Made by a program: the position numbers and the translations under genes. Shown here piece after piece: positions 46,369-57,164 of a stretch of 64,000 nt of DNA; positions within the stretch are counted from its first letter, which is position 1, and each line of letters starts with the position of its first letter. Source of the DNA: Obelidium mucronatum (lineage: Eukaryota > Chytridiomycota > Chytridiomycetes > Chytridiales > Chytriomycetaceae); the NCBI GenBank assembly GCA_025765595.1, contig JAIVFH010000009.1:186001-250000 (forward strand), in the 5' to 3' direction. A model generated the notes under the pieces. That model was not told the DNA's origin and made no database searches. It saw nothing but the letters and a program-made list of their open reading frames with translations.

Positions 46369-48720
46369 AAGACAAACCATCAAGAAGAGCAATATCATGA
46401 TCCGTATACATCAACCTCGCCAACGAAATCCTCTGTTTCTGACCCCCACTCAAATTAATCCCCCGTTCCCCAATCTCCGACAAATCCCCATTCGGCAGAA
46501 TCCTGAAATCCGGCAACAAACACGCAGCCTCAACAACCTTGTTATACCGCTTCTCATCAAACTGTCTCCCAAATACAATGTTATCGCGGACAGTCGCGTT
46601 CACGATCCAAGCCTGTTGAGAACAGTACCCGACTTTCCCGTTGAATGTGACGGTTCCCTTGTTGCATTTGAGTTCTGCGATTAAGGAGGAGAGGAGGGAG
46701 GATTTGCCGCTCCCGACGGCGCCGACGATGGATGTGAGGCCGCCGGAGGGGCATTGGAGGTTGATGTTGCGGAGGGTTGCGGTTGGTTGGGATGTTGCGG
46801 GGGTTGGAGTCAACATGATTTCATCGGATGTGAGGAATGGGTCGTCTTTTGTGTCTATGGTGGTGGGTGCTGGTAATGTGGCATCCGACTCCCAAGTGAA
46901 CTCTCCGTCTTTGATTTCGACGCCATAAGTGGCAGAGGGGTCAACGGAGGGTTGGAATTCGACTTCGGGGGCATCGAAAAGCTCTTGCAGGCGACGGAAT
47001 GAAATAAAAGAGTCACCGATGTTGGAGAGTTGGAGAGGCAGCCACATGACATGTTGACGAAGCTGAATATTCGGTTGAATGAAGGGGTGAATACATGTGC
47101 AACCAGGAGCAAAAAAGAAATGAGCATACCTGGTTGAACAAGGCCAGCGACGAAAAGATTTGAACTGGACCCAAGTTATCGCTCACAGCTCCATACACCA
47201 AGAAAGTGATACTCGCAGCAAGAGCAGGAATCGCAAATCCCAAACAAGAAATAATACTTCTTATGAACGCCGCATGGCGAACAAGAACAAGTTCTTCGTG
47301 TTCACGAATACCAGAGACATTCTTCATGAATTGAGACTCCCAGCTGAAATATTTGATGATGCGGATTCCTTGCAAAATCTCCGACGACAGCTTGATGCGC
47401 TTGTCAGTCACGGGAGCAATCAAACCACGCAAAACCATGAGCTTCTTGATCATGTATCCTTGAAACGGAAGACAGATGAACAAGAAGGCAACGCCGGCTA
47501 ATCCAGGTGTTCCAATGATCACCATCAAGATGATGATGGTTGTGAGGAAATAGATTGGCGCTGTCCAGACCATTTGGAGTTGTTGGAATGTTTGTTCGAT
47601 GCGGCCGATATCTGTGGAGACTAAGTTTGTTAACTTGCCGGATGAGAATCGGGATCGGCCGACGCCGTTGAGGCGTAATGATTTGCGGTATAGAGAGGTT
47701 GTGAGCATTCCTTTGACTCCGATGGCTACTTTTGATGAATGGTGGAATACGGCGGCTTGTTTTTTTTGTTGTTTGTTTGTTAGTTGTTTGATGCGTTGTT
47801 GTTGTATATCTCGTTAGAGAGAAGAAGAATACACCGCCTTTGGCGGTATACCATAGAAGAAAGAAGAAGGAGATACTCCGCCTACGGCGGAAGAGACCAA
47901 GCGCGGTAGAACAGCACCGCCTTCGGCGGTAAAATCACACCGCCTTCGGCGGTGTAGAATACAAGAAAGAAGAAGGAGATACTCCGCCGTAGGCGGAAGA
48001 GACCAATGCGGTAGAACAACACCGCCTTCGGCGGTAAAATCACACCGCCTTCGGCGGTGTAGAATACAAGAAAGAAGAAGGAGATCCACCGCCTTCGGCG
48101 ATGAAAACCAATGCGGTAGAACAAAACCGCCTTCGGTGGTAAAATTACACCGCCTTCGGCGATGTCTGGTATAGAAAGTACCAACCATTCATAAGAGAAG
48201 CAGTACAAGTCAACAAAAAAAACCCAAAAGCATAAAGAAAAGCGACATGAGCAGGAGGAGGATCCGGTCCTTGCGAAGCAATAATACTCGTCAAGAGAGC
48301 TCTCATGACAATACTCGTCAAAGTCATGCACGCATCACCGATAATCTTTCCGATACCATAAACAGGATAAGATCGATACATGTAGAGAATCGTATTGAGA
48401 ACCGTCTTTCGTTCAACAGAATTGGTGGTAGCAGCCTTCTCATTGGCTTGAGCCAATAGAGTTTCAAATTGTTGGACCAAAAAGAGGGATCGTTGGGAGT
48501 CGTCGATTGCATACAGATCCTCCATTTCAAGCGGAGTCTTCCATCCCTTTTTGACTAGTTTGTCGAACCATGCGTTTGTCAGTTGTGACAGGAAGGAGGA
48601 CTGGGCTTCCAAGCTTGGAAGGTGGGGTTGGCTAATGTTCAAGGTATCGTTGGGGGATGAGGAGGGGTTGTTATTCGCTGTTGTCGTTGTCGTTGTTGCA
48701 GCTGTTGTTGTTGTTGGCAT
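43963..48720 (-). CDS. ABCC (short MRP-type) transporter C
   Basis: Third tandem paralogue. ATG 48720 begins a Thr/Asn-rich N terminus (MPTTTTAATTTTTANNN), then NISQPHLPSLEAQS as in A. NBD1 has GAVGSGKSS, INLSGGQKQRISLARLMY and LLD/DPLSAVDSHV across an intron. NBD2 has TGSGKSS, VSVGQRQLLCLARA and VLDECTASVD. Exon 2 (about 47758-47066) is continuous where A and B have an intron after ILMVIIG, so one intron has been lost here (or gained in the others). Intron 1 (about 47759-48187) is swollen by a hairpin repeat array, and the intron before the NBD1 Walker B has a 38-base A run. The start faces PEX12 across 145 bp. Confidence 0.85.
46329..46366. repeat. Poly-A tract of about 38 bases plus nearby AAAG repeat
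   Basis: A homopolymer (sense poly-T) inside an intron of ABC transporter C, with an (AAAG)n microsatellite at about 46260-46285 in the same intron. Confidence 0.85.
47830..48168 (-). repeat. Tandem hairpin-element array in intron 1 of ABC transporter C
   Basis: Three tandem units of about 105 bp (restarts of AGAATACAAG at 47956 and 48061). Each holds three GC hairpins of the ACCGCC-x3-GGCGGT type separated by AAGAAAGAAGAAGGAGAT-like spacers. On the sense (minus) strand the loop is GAA in most copies, GTA or AAA in two, and TAC in one. Copies become imperfect at the 48.1-kb end (GGCGAT, GGTGGT). Confidence 0.9.
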
Positions 48721-48865
48721 TTGACGGCCGTTGAATACAGGAAAGTCAAATTTTTGAAATCGAGATTTCCAAAAAGAAAAAGCGACAGACTTCCGTTCCG
48801 CTCCGGCAGTTCCGTACACTGTTTTAATTTGCAATTGTGATTTGAAATCGCGAAAACAGAAAAGA
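48721..48865. promoter_or_regulatory. Shared promoter between ABC transporter C and PEX12
   Basis: Only 145 bp separate two divergent ATGs, so both promoters must overlap here. No clear TATA box is seen; the sequence is A/T-rich toward PEX12 and contains a TTTGAAATCGCGAAAA patch. No transcription-factor site is claimed. Confidence 0.45.
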
Positions 48866-50057
48866 ATGAGCCGCCCGTCGCTCTTTGAAGTCGCAGCGGC
48901 CGCGCAGCTCGACGCACTCGCGAAGCCGGCGCTGCGCTACGTGCTTGCGTGGGTGGCGCAGCAGCGCACGTGGGCGTCGCTGCCGCTCGCGCGCGCCGTT
49001 GCGACGTGGCGGTTCGACGCGCTGTTTCTCGCGGCGGCGGTCGCAGCGTCGGCGCCGCTCGTCGCCAGCGCGAGTCCGGCGCTGTGGCACGAGCGCTTCT
49101 ACGGCCTGCGGCGCGTCGCTGTGTCTAACTCTAACTCGGGCTCTAACTCGGGCTCTGACTTGGGCTCGAAGTCAATCTCGTTCGCGCAGCGCGCCGCAAG
49201 CCTCGCCGCACCCGCCGCCGCTGCGTGCGCCGCCGATGTGTTTGCCGACGCCCACGCCGCCGCCGTCGCGCTCGACGCCGCCCAACGGACGCCGCTGCAG
49301 CGCGTGCTTGTCGCCGTGTATCCAGCCGCGAATCTGATTGGTGCGCTGCTCAAGGCCGCTGTCGCCGCTGCCTACATGTTCAACAAGACGGGCTCGTGCA
49401 ACCTGGTCGACATTGTCATGCGCATTGCCGTGGTTCGAATGTCTGCAGCGGACTACGTACGTATGTGTCTTTCTCTTTACCACCATCATTAAACATCACA
49501 ATCACGACAACAGAAAGCTTTGGCGGATGATCAGAGTCTTCCAATGTTACCGGATCCGTCTCTACTGTCTTCTCATTCTCGGATAAAGAATGCCGCCATC
49601 ATTGCTTGGTCCGTTTTACGGAAATTCACGTCTTTTGCTTCTACATATATTCTTCCGTCGTCCATTTTCTTGTTTCGTTTCGTGGAGTGGTGGTATGCTG
49701 CTGAATACCATAAACTCGCTCAAACTCAGGAACCTATTCCGGATCCTCCTGATTCTGTTGAGGTATGAGGGTTTGTTCTTTCTTGTTTTTTGTTTGTTTT
49801 GTCTTTCTCTTGATTCGACTTCTCACATACACACACTACAGCCACACATTGAAGGAATCCCTATACCCAAAGACCCATCCCATTGTCCACTCTGTGTATC
49901 AGAAATCAAGAACCCAGCCATGCTTCCTTCTGGATACGTTTTTTGTTATCCGTGTATATACAAACATGTAGAAAAGTATGGTGAATGTCCCGTCTCAAAA
50001 CTGTCTTTTTCTGTGGGTAGAGGATCGTGTGTACGTAGATTGTATGCAACGAGTTGA
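48866..50057 (+). CDS. Peroxin-12, RING-type peroxisomal import ubiquitin ligase subunit
   Basis: Start ATG 48866 (MSRPSLFEVAAAAQLDALAK). Three exons or more: a GC-rich first exon to about 49455, a second to about 49762, and a third to the stop. The N-terminal pex2/pex12 membrane domain has the expected LFEVAAAAQ-L and later FVEWWYAAEYH element. The C-terminal RING-like domain reads CPLCVSEIKNPAMLPSGYVF, CYPCIYKHVEKYGECPV, then RRLYAT, with the reduced set of zinc ligands typical of PEX12. It works with PEX2 and PEX10 in the peroxisomal membrane to ubiquitinate and recycle PEX5. A Ser/Asn/Gly spacer in exon 1 (SNSNSGSNSGSDLGS) is a local insertion. Confidence 0.85.
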
Positions 50058-50186
50058 TGATGATGATGGTGATGATAGATGATGAATGTGTATTGATTTT
50101 AATGTATAGTTCCAATATGTTTTTCTACATCATTCTGCTATTCATTTATTTGTTTTATTTGGTTTATTTTTCAACTGAAAATAATC

Positions 50187-51793
50187 ATGCAGAACCAACA
50201 GCAGCAGTTTCGGCCCCAACAGCTGACGCCGCAACAGATGCAGCAGATGCAGCAGATGCAGGTGACAATAATCCAAAGCATCGAATGCATCACGTACTCA
50301 ATGACAAACAGATGATGAACATGAATATGAATATGAACATGAACATGAACATGAATATGAACATGGGCATGAACATGGGACCCGCCCGCCCAATGATGTA
50401 CCCTGGCGCGCCGGCGCCAGTCCCGCCGGCGGCCGGCATGGGCGCCGCGAAGGGCGGCGTTGCGGTGAGTGTGCCTTGACCACCACTAAAAACAACACCA
50501 AACACCAAACACTCAACACCACGCACGCCCCGCAGAAGCGCCGCCGCCCGCTCGACCGCAGTCTGCCGCTGCGCATCGACGCGTTTGTGCCCGAGGCGCG
50601 GCTGTACGCCAGTCTGCAGGCCGCCGAGCGCCGCCTCGACGCCGCGCTCGCCGCAAAGAAGGCGAGTCTGCTCGAACACGTCGCCGCCCCGCCCGCCGCG
50701 TCAACCGCCGCCCTGCGGCTGCGCGTCGCTTCGAACCCTGCCCCGCAAAACGCAAACACCCCCGCGTGGTCGCTCAGCATCACGGCCTGGCTGCACAACA
50801 AACCACAGCAACTCGCGAAGCTGTCGGATCTGCTGCGCGTCGTGCACGTGAAGCTGCTGCGCGATCAGGCAATGTACGCGGAACCAAACACGATCGAAGT
50901 ACGAGTCTTTACTACATTTGTTTTTATTCTCTTTTCTTACAATTGTGTTATTTGCCCAGTGGCGGAAAGGCGAATCGCCCATCAAGGACTTTGAAGGATT
51001 CCAAATCACGCGGAAGGGCGATCAGGATGTGCAAATCAAGATTCTGCTTATTCCTGATAACTCTGCGGGGGGTCCTGAAAAGTTTCGGTTGTCGGCAGAG
51101 TTGGCGGATGTTTTGAATGTTAAGGTGGATACAAAGACGAGTGCTGTTTTGAGGCTTTGGCAGTATATCAAGGTGATTTCTATTTTTTTTTTTTTTTTTT
51201 TTTTAGTTTTTTGGTTGTCCGTTGGAGGTGGACGTTTATTCGTCGAAGGCGGCGTCCCACCGCCGTAGGCGGTGAATGTCTCGATTTGACTATATGCATG
51301 TCTACCGCTGAAGGAAGGCAGAGAATGGTCTTTGACTGTGTCACACAACCACGAACATGACTAAAAAAGACTCTCCTCAAAAAACCCAGATGAACGGCCT
51401 TCAAGATATCGAAGACAAGAGAATGATCAACTTTGATGATACCCTTCAAAAGGTATACAACAGAAATACAAACAACCGCAAAAGAAAATAACATTAAATT
51501 CAAAAAAAAAACCCCAAGATCTTCAAAACCAAAAAAGTGCTCCTGACACACCTACCGGATCTCCTATCAGCCCATTTTACTCCTTTAGATCCAATCAGTC
51601 TTGATTACACTGTCAAAATCAATGAGCCCCATTCAGCTTGTTTTGAATTTGACGTTGATGTGGATTGTCCAGATAACAAAAAGACTCATATTTTGAATGT
51701 GATTGGAGGTGGGGATTCGATTTCGAGGCAGGAAATCGCGGTGATTGATGATGAGGTACCTTCCCCTTGTCATTTATATATTTAATGTAACCA

Positions 51794-51840
<47 letters not shown>

Positions 51841-52084
51841 AAAAAACAACAAGATTACAAAACTAGTACAAAAAGTAGCCCAATGCAAACACAAACGCGA
51901 GTTCATGCTATCGTTTGCAAAAGACCCAGTTGGGTTTTGTAATCAATGGGTTGCTAGTCAAACACGGGATTTGGAGGTTGTGTTGGGTGACTCGAGAATC
52001 AATGCGGAGGAGGCGCGGAGGTCTTCGTTTTATAAGGATAATTGGGTGAATGAGGCAGTGTTTCATTATTTGAATTCTGTATGA
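50187..52084 (+). CDS. SWI/SNF complex subunit of the SMARCD/BAF60 (Snf12/Rsc6) family
   Basis: Starts MQNQQQQFRPQQLTPQQ at ATG 50187. A 50-nt intron (50262-50311) then joins a Met-Asn repeat exon (MMNMNMNMN) and a Pro/Ala-rich stretch. The conserved core begins KRRRPLDRSLPLRIDAFVPE, continues WSLSITAWLHN and KGESPIKDFEGFQITRKGDQ, then the SWIB-domain segment FRLSAELADVLNVKVDTKTS with AVLRLWQYIK, and the C-terminal FEFDVDVDC and VNQWVASQTRDLEVVLGDS. This is a scaffold subunit of nuclear chromatin-remodelling complexes. The intron 51173-51389 holds two hairpin elements and a T run; another contains the poly-C/poly-A tract. Exons 2-3 are very GC-rich. Confidence 0.85.
51243..51275 (+). repeat. 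Intronic GC hairpin elements in the SMARCD gene
   Basis: One half-degenerate unit (GTCGAAGGCGGCG) and one perfect unit with a GTA loop (ACCGCCGTAGGCGGT, 51260-51274). Both are in the sense orientation typical of the family, inside the 217-nt intron 51173-51389 just after a 20-base T run. Confidence 0.8.
51795..51846. repeat. Poly-C (36) followed by poly-A (16)
   Basis: An uninterrupted C homopolymer immediately adjoining an A homopolymer inside an intron of the SMARCD gene. The opposite strand is a 36-base G run with strong quadruplex potential. The acceptor CAACAAG follows within 10 bp. Confidence 0.85.
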
Positions 52085-52429
52085 GGGTTTTTTTTTTTGG
52101 AATTTCGCTACACGGATGTGTACACTCTCAGGCACAGAGCAGGGATGTGGTTGTTTTATTTAAGAATAAAGAAATGTTTTGACTGGATGGAAACCTGAAG
52201 TTTCGGTTCCGTTATTAATATCTGGGAACGAAAAAAAAAACTCTGATATATATTGTTTTCCTTAATTTACAACTTTGAGTGATTTATTGGCTTTCGTTAT
52301 ATTTAAGTGGGATGGGTATCTTTCGTTGAGCTCAAACAGTGGGGAATCGCGCAATCGCTCAAGATTTCATTGAAACCGGAAAATAAAAAAAAAACCTCGG
52401 ATCCGACATCACGCGAGAAGATACCACAG

Positions 52430-54418
52430 ATGACGCACAACGAGCGATCCCCTCTATTAGGACACAGCAATACCCGAAATACCCCAACTGGTCTACATCG
52501 AGGTATGACAGTATCTTATCTTGGCAGCTGGTCTTTTGTCAGTGGCACAGAGCTTGAAACTCATGTTGCAACCATTCCAAACAGGACTCAAAGCCCGACA
52601 TCTGATAATGATGAGGTCAGAATCGAAACCTCAGGTCTCTTGAGTTTTTGTTTTCCAACTAACGGGACCATATCTTTTCACAGTGTTGGAGGGACGATAG
52701 GGACTGGACTCTTTGTGGCTTCAGGACTGAGTATAGCCAACGCCGGACCGGGAGGCGCCTTATCCGCCTATGTTCTAGTAGGATTCATGGTCTTTTGCGT
52801 GTTGACGTCTCTGGGGGAAATGGCGGCGTTGATTCCAGTCAGTGGGTCGTTTCATGAGTTTGTGAGTTGTTTTGACGCTTTTTCGGGGAGGGTTTTTCCT
52901 CCCTGCCTGCCGCCGCCGGCACCTCCTTTATTTGGTCTTCTGACCTGTGTTTCTTTTTATGGTTCCTTCTAAAAAGGCGGGAAGATTCGTGGATCCAGCG
53001 CTCGCCTGGACGTTGGGATGGAACTACTGGTTGCAATGGTCCATCTCATTGACATCTGAAATCACAGCCGCAGGGATCCTTATGACATTCTGGTTCCCAT
53101 CGACACCGGCGTGGATGTTTTCAGCAATGATTCTATCGGCGTTGGTGTTTGTGAATACCCGGTCTGTGGCCATGTTTGGGGAAACGGAATACTGGCTGTC
53201 GTTTGTCAAGGTGTTTGCAGTGTTTGCGTTTGTTGTGGTGGGTACCTATGTGGATATCAATGGGTTTGGGGGTGGTGTCGAAGGGGGCGGTGATCCGATT
53301 GGGTTTGCCAATTGGAGGATTGAAGGGGCGCCGTTCAAGAATGGGTTTAGTGGCTTCTTTTCGGTTATTTCGATTGCCTTTTTTGCGTTTGGTGGGACAG
53401 AGTTGGTTGGGGTGAGTGCTGGGGAGGTGGAGAATCCGAGGCGGAATGTTCCGATTGCGATTAATCAGTCGTTTTGGAGGATTTTTGGGTTTTATATTAG
53501 TTCTATTGGGTTGATTGGATTATGTAAGTATTTTTTTTTTTTTTTTTTTTTTTTTGGTTATGCCCTCTTTTTTTGTTTTAACTCAAAGTGCCCCCTTTCC
53601 CCCGTCTCCCAACAAAAACCTGTATAACCAGTGATTCCAAACGACGATCCAAGCCTTTCTCTTTCCGCAACCAAAGGAGACGTTTCTATTGCTCCATTTA
53701 CTCTAATCTTGGAACGTGCAGGCCTAATATCTGCCGCCAACGTAATGAACATTGTTATTCTATCCGCGGTTATCAGTACAGCAAATTCTGCAATGTATGC
53801 TGCCTCCCGGACACTGATGGCTTTATCTGTGCGGGGCCAGGCACATCAACTCTTTAGCTTGACAAGCACAAACGGCGTTCCAGTTTGGGCTTTGTTTGTC
53901 ACTGTTTTGATTGGATCTACAGCCTTCTTGGGGATAATTCTCGGAGGTTTGTGATATTTGGTGTTTTGGTTGCATATGAGACCCCTGTGTGAACTGAATT
54001 TCTGTCTCACAAAAAAAAAAAAAAAACAGAGGGGGAACTCTTCAACCTACTACTCACTCTCACGGGAACCTCCGGACTCCTCACATGGCTTTCAATAAGT
54101 CTCACACACCTGCGCTTCCGCGCCGCTCTCGAAGCACAAGAAAAGTCACTTGACATCTTGCCGTACAAGGCGCCGTTTTTCCCATTCATGGATTACATGG
54201 CGATATCGATTGGACTTGTTATCCTTGTGGGACAGGCATTCAGTGCTGTTATGGGTCCGGTTTTGGATTATGGGGCAATGTGTTCACTGTTTATTGGTGT
54301 TCCATTGTTTTTTGGACTTTATTTGGGGTATCGGAGGTATCATAATATTGGGCTTGTGGATTTGATGGATTGTGATTTGAGTCCGGGGAGTGGGAGTGGG
54401 GGGTTGTTGGTTGATTGA
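52430..54418 (+). CDS. YAT/AAP-type amino-acid permease, copy 1
   Basis: Exons begin 52430-52502, 52585-52615 and from 52684, the frame reading LHRGLKARHLIMMSVGGTIG in the classic permease opening. About twelve membrane segments follow. APC signatures are GTIGTGLFVASG, GEMAALIPVSGSF, RFVDPALAWTLGWNYWLQW, AFFAFGGTELVGVSAGEVEN, PRRNVPIAINQSFWRI, and SAMYAASRTLMALS. The last exon encodes GELFNLLLTLTGTSGLLTW and a short hydrophilic tail. This is a plasma-membrane proton/amino-acid symporter; specificity is unknown. An intron near 53525 contains a T run of about 26. It is paralogous to the gene at 58833-60569. Confidence 0.85.
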
Positions 54419-54704
54419 TTTTTATGCTGTTGGTGGATGGGTGGGGCCGCTTTTGCTTAAGTTATGTTGGAGAATTCCTTTTTTTGGTTGTTGTAGTTTG
54501 TAGTTGCTGTTGCCTTTCTTTCTTTTTTTTTTTCTCCGTCCATGAATGTGTGGATTTAAATACGGGAATATGATGCGTGGTGGGGAATATTAGCATTTTT
54601 GGGTGTTATTAAAAATAGAACTGAGTTCGTTATATAGAAATAATCTCCTTGTTTTATTAAATACTTCTTTTGTGCAATAGACTCCGTTTTGCTTTTCAAG
54701 TTTA

Positions 54705-56969
54705 TCAGTCACACGGTTGACACTTCCCCGACTGCAAAAGCAGTTGCACAACAGAATCATGTCCATTCTTTGAAGCCATCCGAAGGGCATAATTATTGTC
54801 TGCTGCTGGATCTACTCTCCCCGTTTCAAGCAGTAATTTAACAATGCTTGTGTAGCCACACTCTGATGCATATTTTATGCAGTGGTTATCAAAGTCTGCT
54901 GGATTTACATGTTCGTGAGCAAGCAAGAGTTTGAAAATCTCATCATGTTGATTTTCTACTGCTTTACAGATTGCATAGTTCTCATGGGCTGTTGGATCTA
55001 CTTTTTGAGATTCAAGCAGCAATTTGACTACACCCAGATGGCCATTCTCTGATGCCTTGAAAATGGCATAATTATCGTTTGCCGCCGGATCCACTTTTCC
55101 AGATTCAAGAAGCAGTTTGACGACATCCACATGACCATTCAGCGACGCCCATCGAATGGCGTAATTGTTGGCTGCCGCTGGATCCACTTTCCCAGAATCA
55201 AGCAGCAATTTGACTACACCCAGATGGCCATTCTCTGATGCCACGCGGATTGCATAATTATTGTTTGCTGCCGGATCCACTTTTCCAGATTCAAGAAGCA
55301 GTTTGACGACATCCACATGACCCTTCTGCGACGCCCGTTGAATAGCGTTATTGTTGTCTGCCGCTGGATCCACGTTCCCAGAATCAAGCAGCAATTTGAC
55401 TACACCCCGATGGTCATTCTCTGATGCAATGCGGATTGCATAATTATTGTTTCCCGCCGGATCCACTTTTCCAGATTCAAGAAGCAGTTTGACGACATCC
55501 ACATGACCCTTCTGCGACGCCCATTGAATAGCGTAATTGTTGTCTGCCGCTGGATCCACGTTCCCAGAATCAAGCAGCAATTTGACTACACCCAGATGGC
55601 CATGCTGTGAAGCGCTCCTGATTGGAAAGTTGGTGTTTGCGGCCGGATCGACTTTTCCAGATCCAAGCAGCAATTCGACTATATCCAGATGTCCATCTTC
55701 TGATGCAACGCGGATTGCATAATTATCGTCAGCCGCCGGGTCCACTTTTCCGGATTCAAGAAGTAATTTGACAACACTGGGATGGCCATTTGATGATGCC
55801 AGATGGATAGCTATGTTGTCATCGTCTGCTGGGTCAACATGTTCATGATTGAGTAGGAGTTTCACAATCTTATCATGCCCATTTCGCGATGCATAACAGA
55901 TTGCATAATTTTTTTTGGCAGCCGGATCCACCTTTCCAGAATCAAGAAGAAGCTTGACAACATCTGTATGACCATTCTCCGATGCCCATTTTATCGAGAA
56001 GTTGTCATCATCTGCCGGGTTCACATTTTCATTGTCGAGCAGAAGTTTGACAACACCTAGGTGGCCACGCTGTGAAGCCATACGAATTGCTTCATTTTCT
56101 TGATCAGAAGGATCAACAAGACCTGATTGAAGAAGAAGTTTGACAACACTCATGTGGCCGTTCCGAGATGCAATTCGAATTGCTTCATTGTCCTCTGCGG
56201 CAGCATTCACACACCCCGATTCAAGCAACAGTCGAACAATGTCCTCGCGTCCGTCCCTTGACGCAGCTCTGATGCTATAGCTAAAATAAGCTGTAGGATC
56301 CACTCGTCCAGATTCAAGCAATAGTTGAACGATCTCGTCATGCCCGTTGCAGCATGCACGTTGGATGGCTTGGTTACAATTTGCAGCCGGATCCACTTTC
56401 CCACGAAATCGATTTGTTTCATGATTGGTGGTCAGATCATGGGCCAGAAGCAATCGAACTACGCCAACGTTCCCGAATCCGCAAGCTTTTTGGATAACAA
56501 TGTTATTGTGACACGCGGGATTGACAAGTGGGTCTTGGAGCAACACCAACACAACATCAAATTGATTGTTTGTCGATGCATGCAAGAGCGTGGCCTGCTT
56601 GGCCTCCACTGTCCACCGCTGTCGAATTTCTAGAACCGATTCCACATATTGCTTCGCTCTGAATGGGGGTAGACGGCTGAAGTGTCGCTCTACTAGTTGG
56701 CCACGACCATCACCAACTATACAACAATAAAAGAGAGCTCGATAGTTGGTTGGAAGTACCGCCCACGTTGAATGTACGAGTTTCAGGATACATTGACAAT
56801 CTCCGGCGGCACGGGTCTGATGAAGAATGTGTCCATATGCAAAACGGAGACTGAAGAGTGTTTGAGCAAACGGCCGCTTTGAGGCAAAGGCAACAGACGC
56901 CAAACTGTCATCGATTGGGAGATGAATGAGGACATTTTCGACGATTTCTGGAGGGAGAATGGAGGCCAT
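54705..56969 (-). CDS. F-box-like ankyrin-repeat protein
   Basis: Single long exon of about 750 residues. ATG 56969 (MASILPPEIVENVLIHLP) is chosen because the decayed paralogue begins the same way. An F-box-like N terminus and a VEAKQATLLHASTNNQFDVV linker precede about 19 ankyrin repeats. The repeat unit is a strict 31 residues (NGHVDVVKLLLESGKVDPAA then NNYAIRVASE), shorter than the canonical 33, so the DNA has a 93-bp period. Pairs of repeats are almost identical at 186-bp spacing (for example AGCAGCAATTTGACTAC at 55201 and 55387), showing recent duplication. The last repeat is cut short (SGKCQPCD). Possible SCF adaptor or ligand-binding scaffold. Confidence 0.8.
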   Translation of the reverse strand: MASILPPEIVENVLIHLPIDDSLASVAFASKRPFAQTLFSLRFAYGHILHQTRAAGDCQCILKLVHSTWAVLPTNYRALFYCCIVGDGRGQLVERHFSRLPPFRAKQYVESVLEIRQRWTVEAKQATLLHASTNNQFDVVLVLLQDPLVNPACHNNIVIQKACGFGNVGVVRLLLAHDLTTNHETNRFRGKVDPAANCNQAIQRACCNGHDEIVQLLLESGRVDPTAYFSYSIRAASRDGREDIVRLLLESGCVNAAAEDNEAIRIASRNGHMSVVKLLLQSGLVDPSDQENEAIRMASQRGHLGVVKLLLDNENVNPADDDNFSIKWASENGHTDVVKLLLDSGKVDPAAKKNYAICYASRNGHDKIVKLLLNHEHVDPADDDNIAIHLASSNGHPSVVKLLLESGKVDPAADDNYAIRVASEDGHLDIVELLLGSGKVDPAANTNFPIRSASQHGHLGVVKLLLDSGNVDPAADNNYAIQWASQKGHVDVVKLLLESGKVDPAGNNNYAIRIASENDHRGVVKLLLDSGNVDPAADNNNAIQRASQKGHVDVVKLLLESGKVDPAANNNYAIRVASENGHLGVVKLLLDSGKVDPAAANNYAIRWASLNGHVDVVKLLLESGKVDPAANDNYAIFKASENGHLGVVKLLLESQKVDPTAHENYAICKAVENQHDEIFKLLLAHEHVNPADFDNHCIKYASECGYTSIVKLLLETGRVDPAADNNYALRMASKNGHDSVVQLLLQSGKCQPCD

Positions 56970-57164
56970 CGACGTTTTCTCAAGATGTGGTTGAGTTCCT
57001 TTATTTCCAAAAACTAATATATTAATTAATAAATAAAAAATGCACAAATAATTGATAATTAGAAGTTAAGTAATATCAAGATACGGAGTCAAGTTATCAG
57101 GTTCTGGTTTCCCTGGTATCACCCTCCAAAATAACTCTTTAAAGTTGACTATTTTCCACAACAC

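Noticed and set aside
47814..48331. Reading frames through the hairpin array (AEGGVILPPKAV repeats)
   Set aside because: They are translations of the palindromic repeats inside an intron flanked by conserved ABC exons.
50312..50395. Met-Asn repeat as a frameshifted artefact
   Set aside because: A 50-nt GT-AG intron joins it in phase to the Gln-rich start, so it is a genuine coding hexanucleotide repeat.
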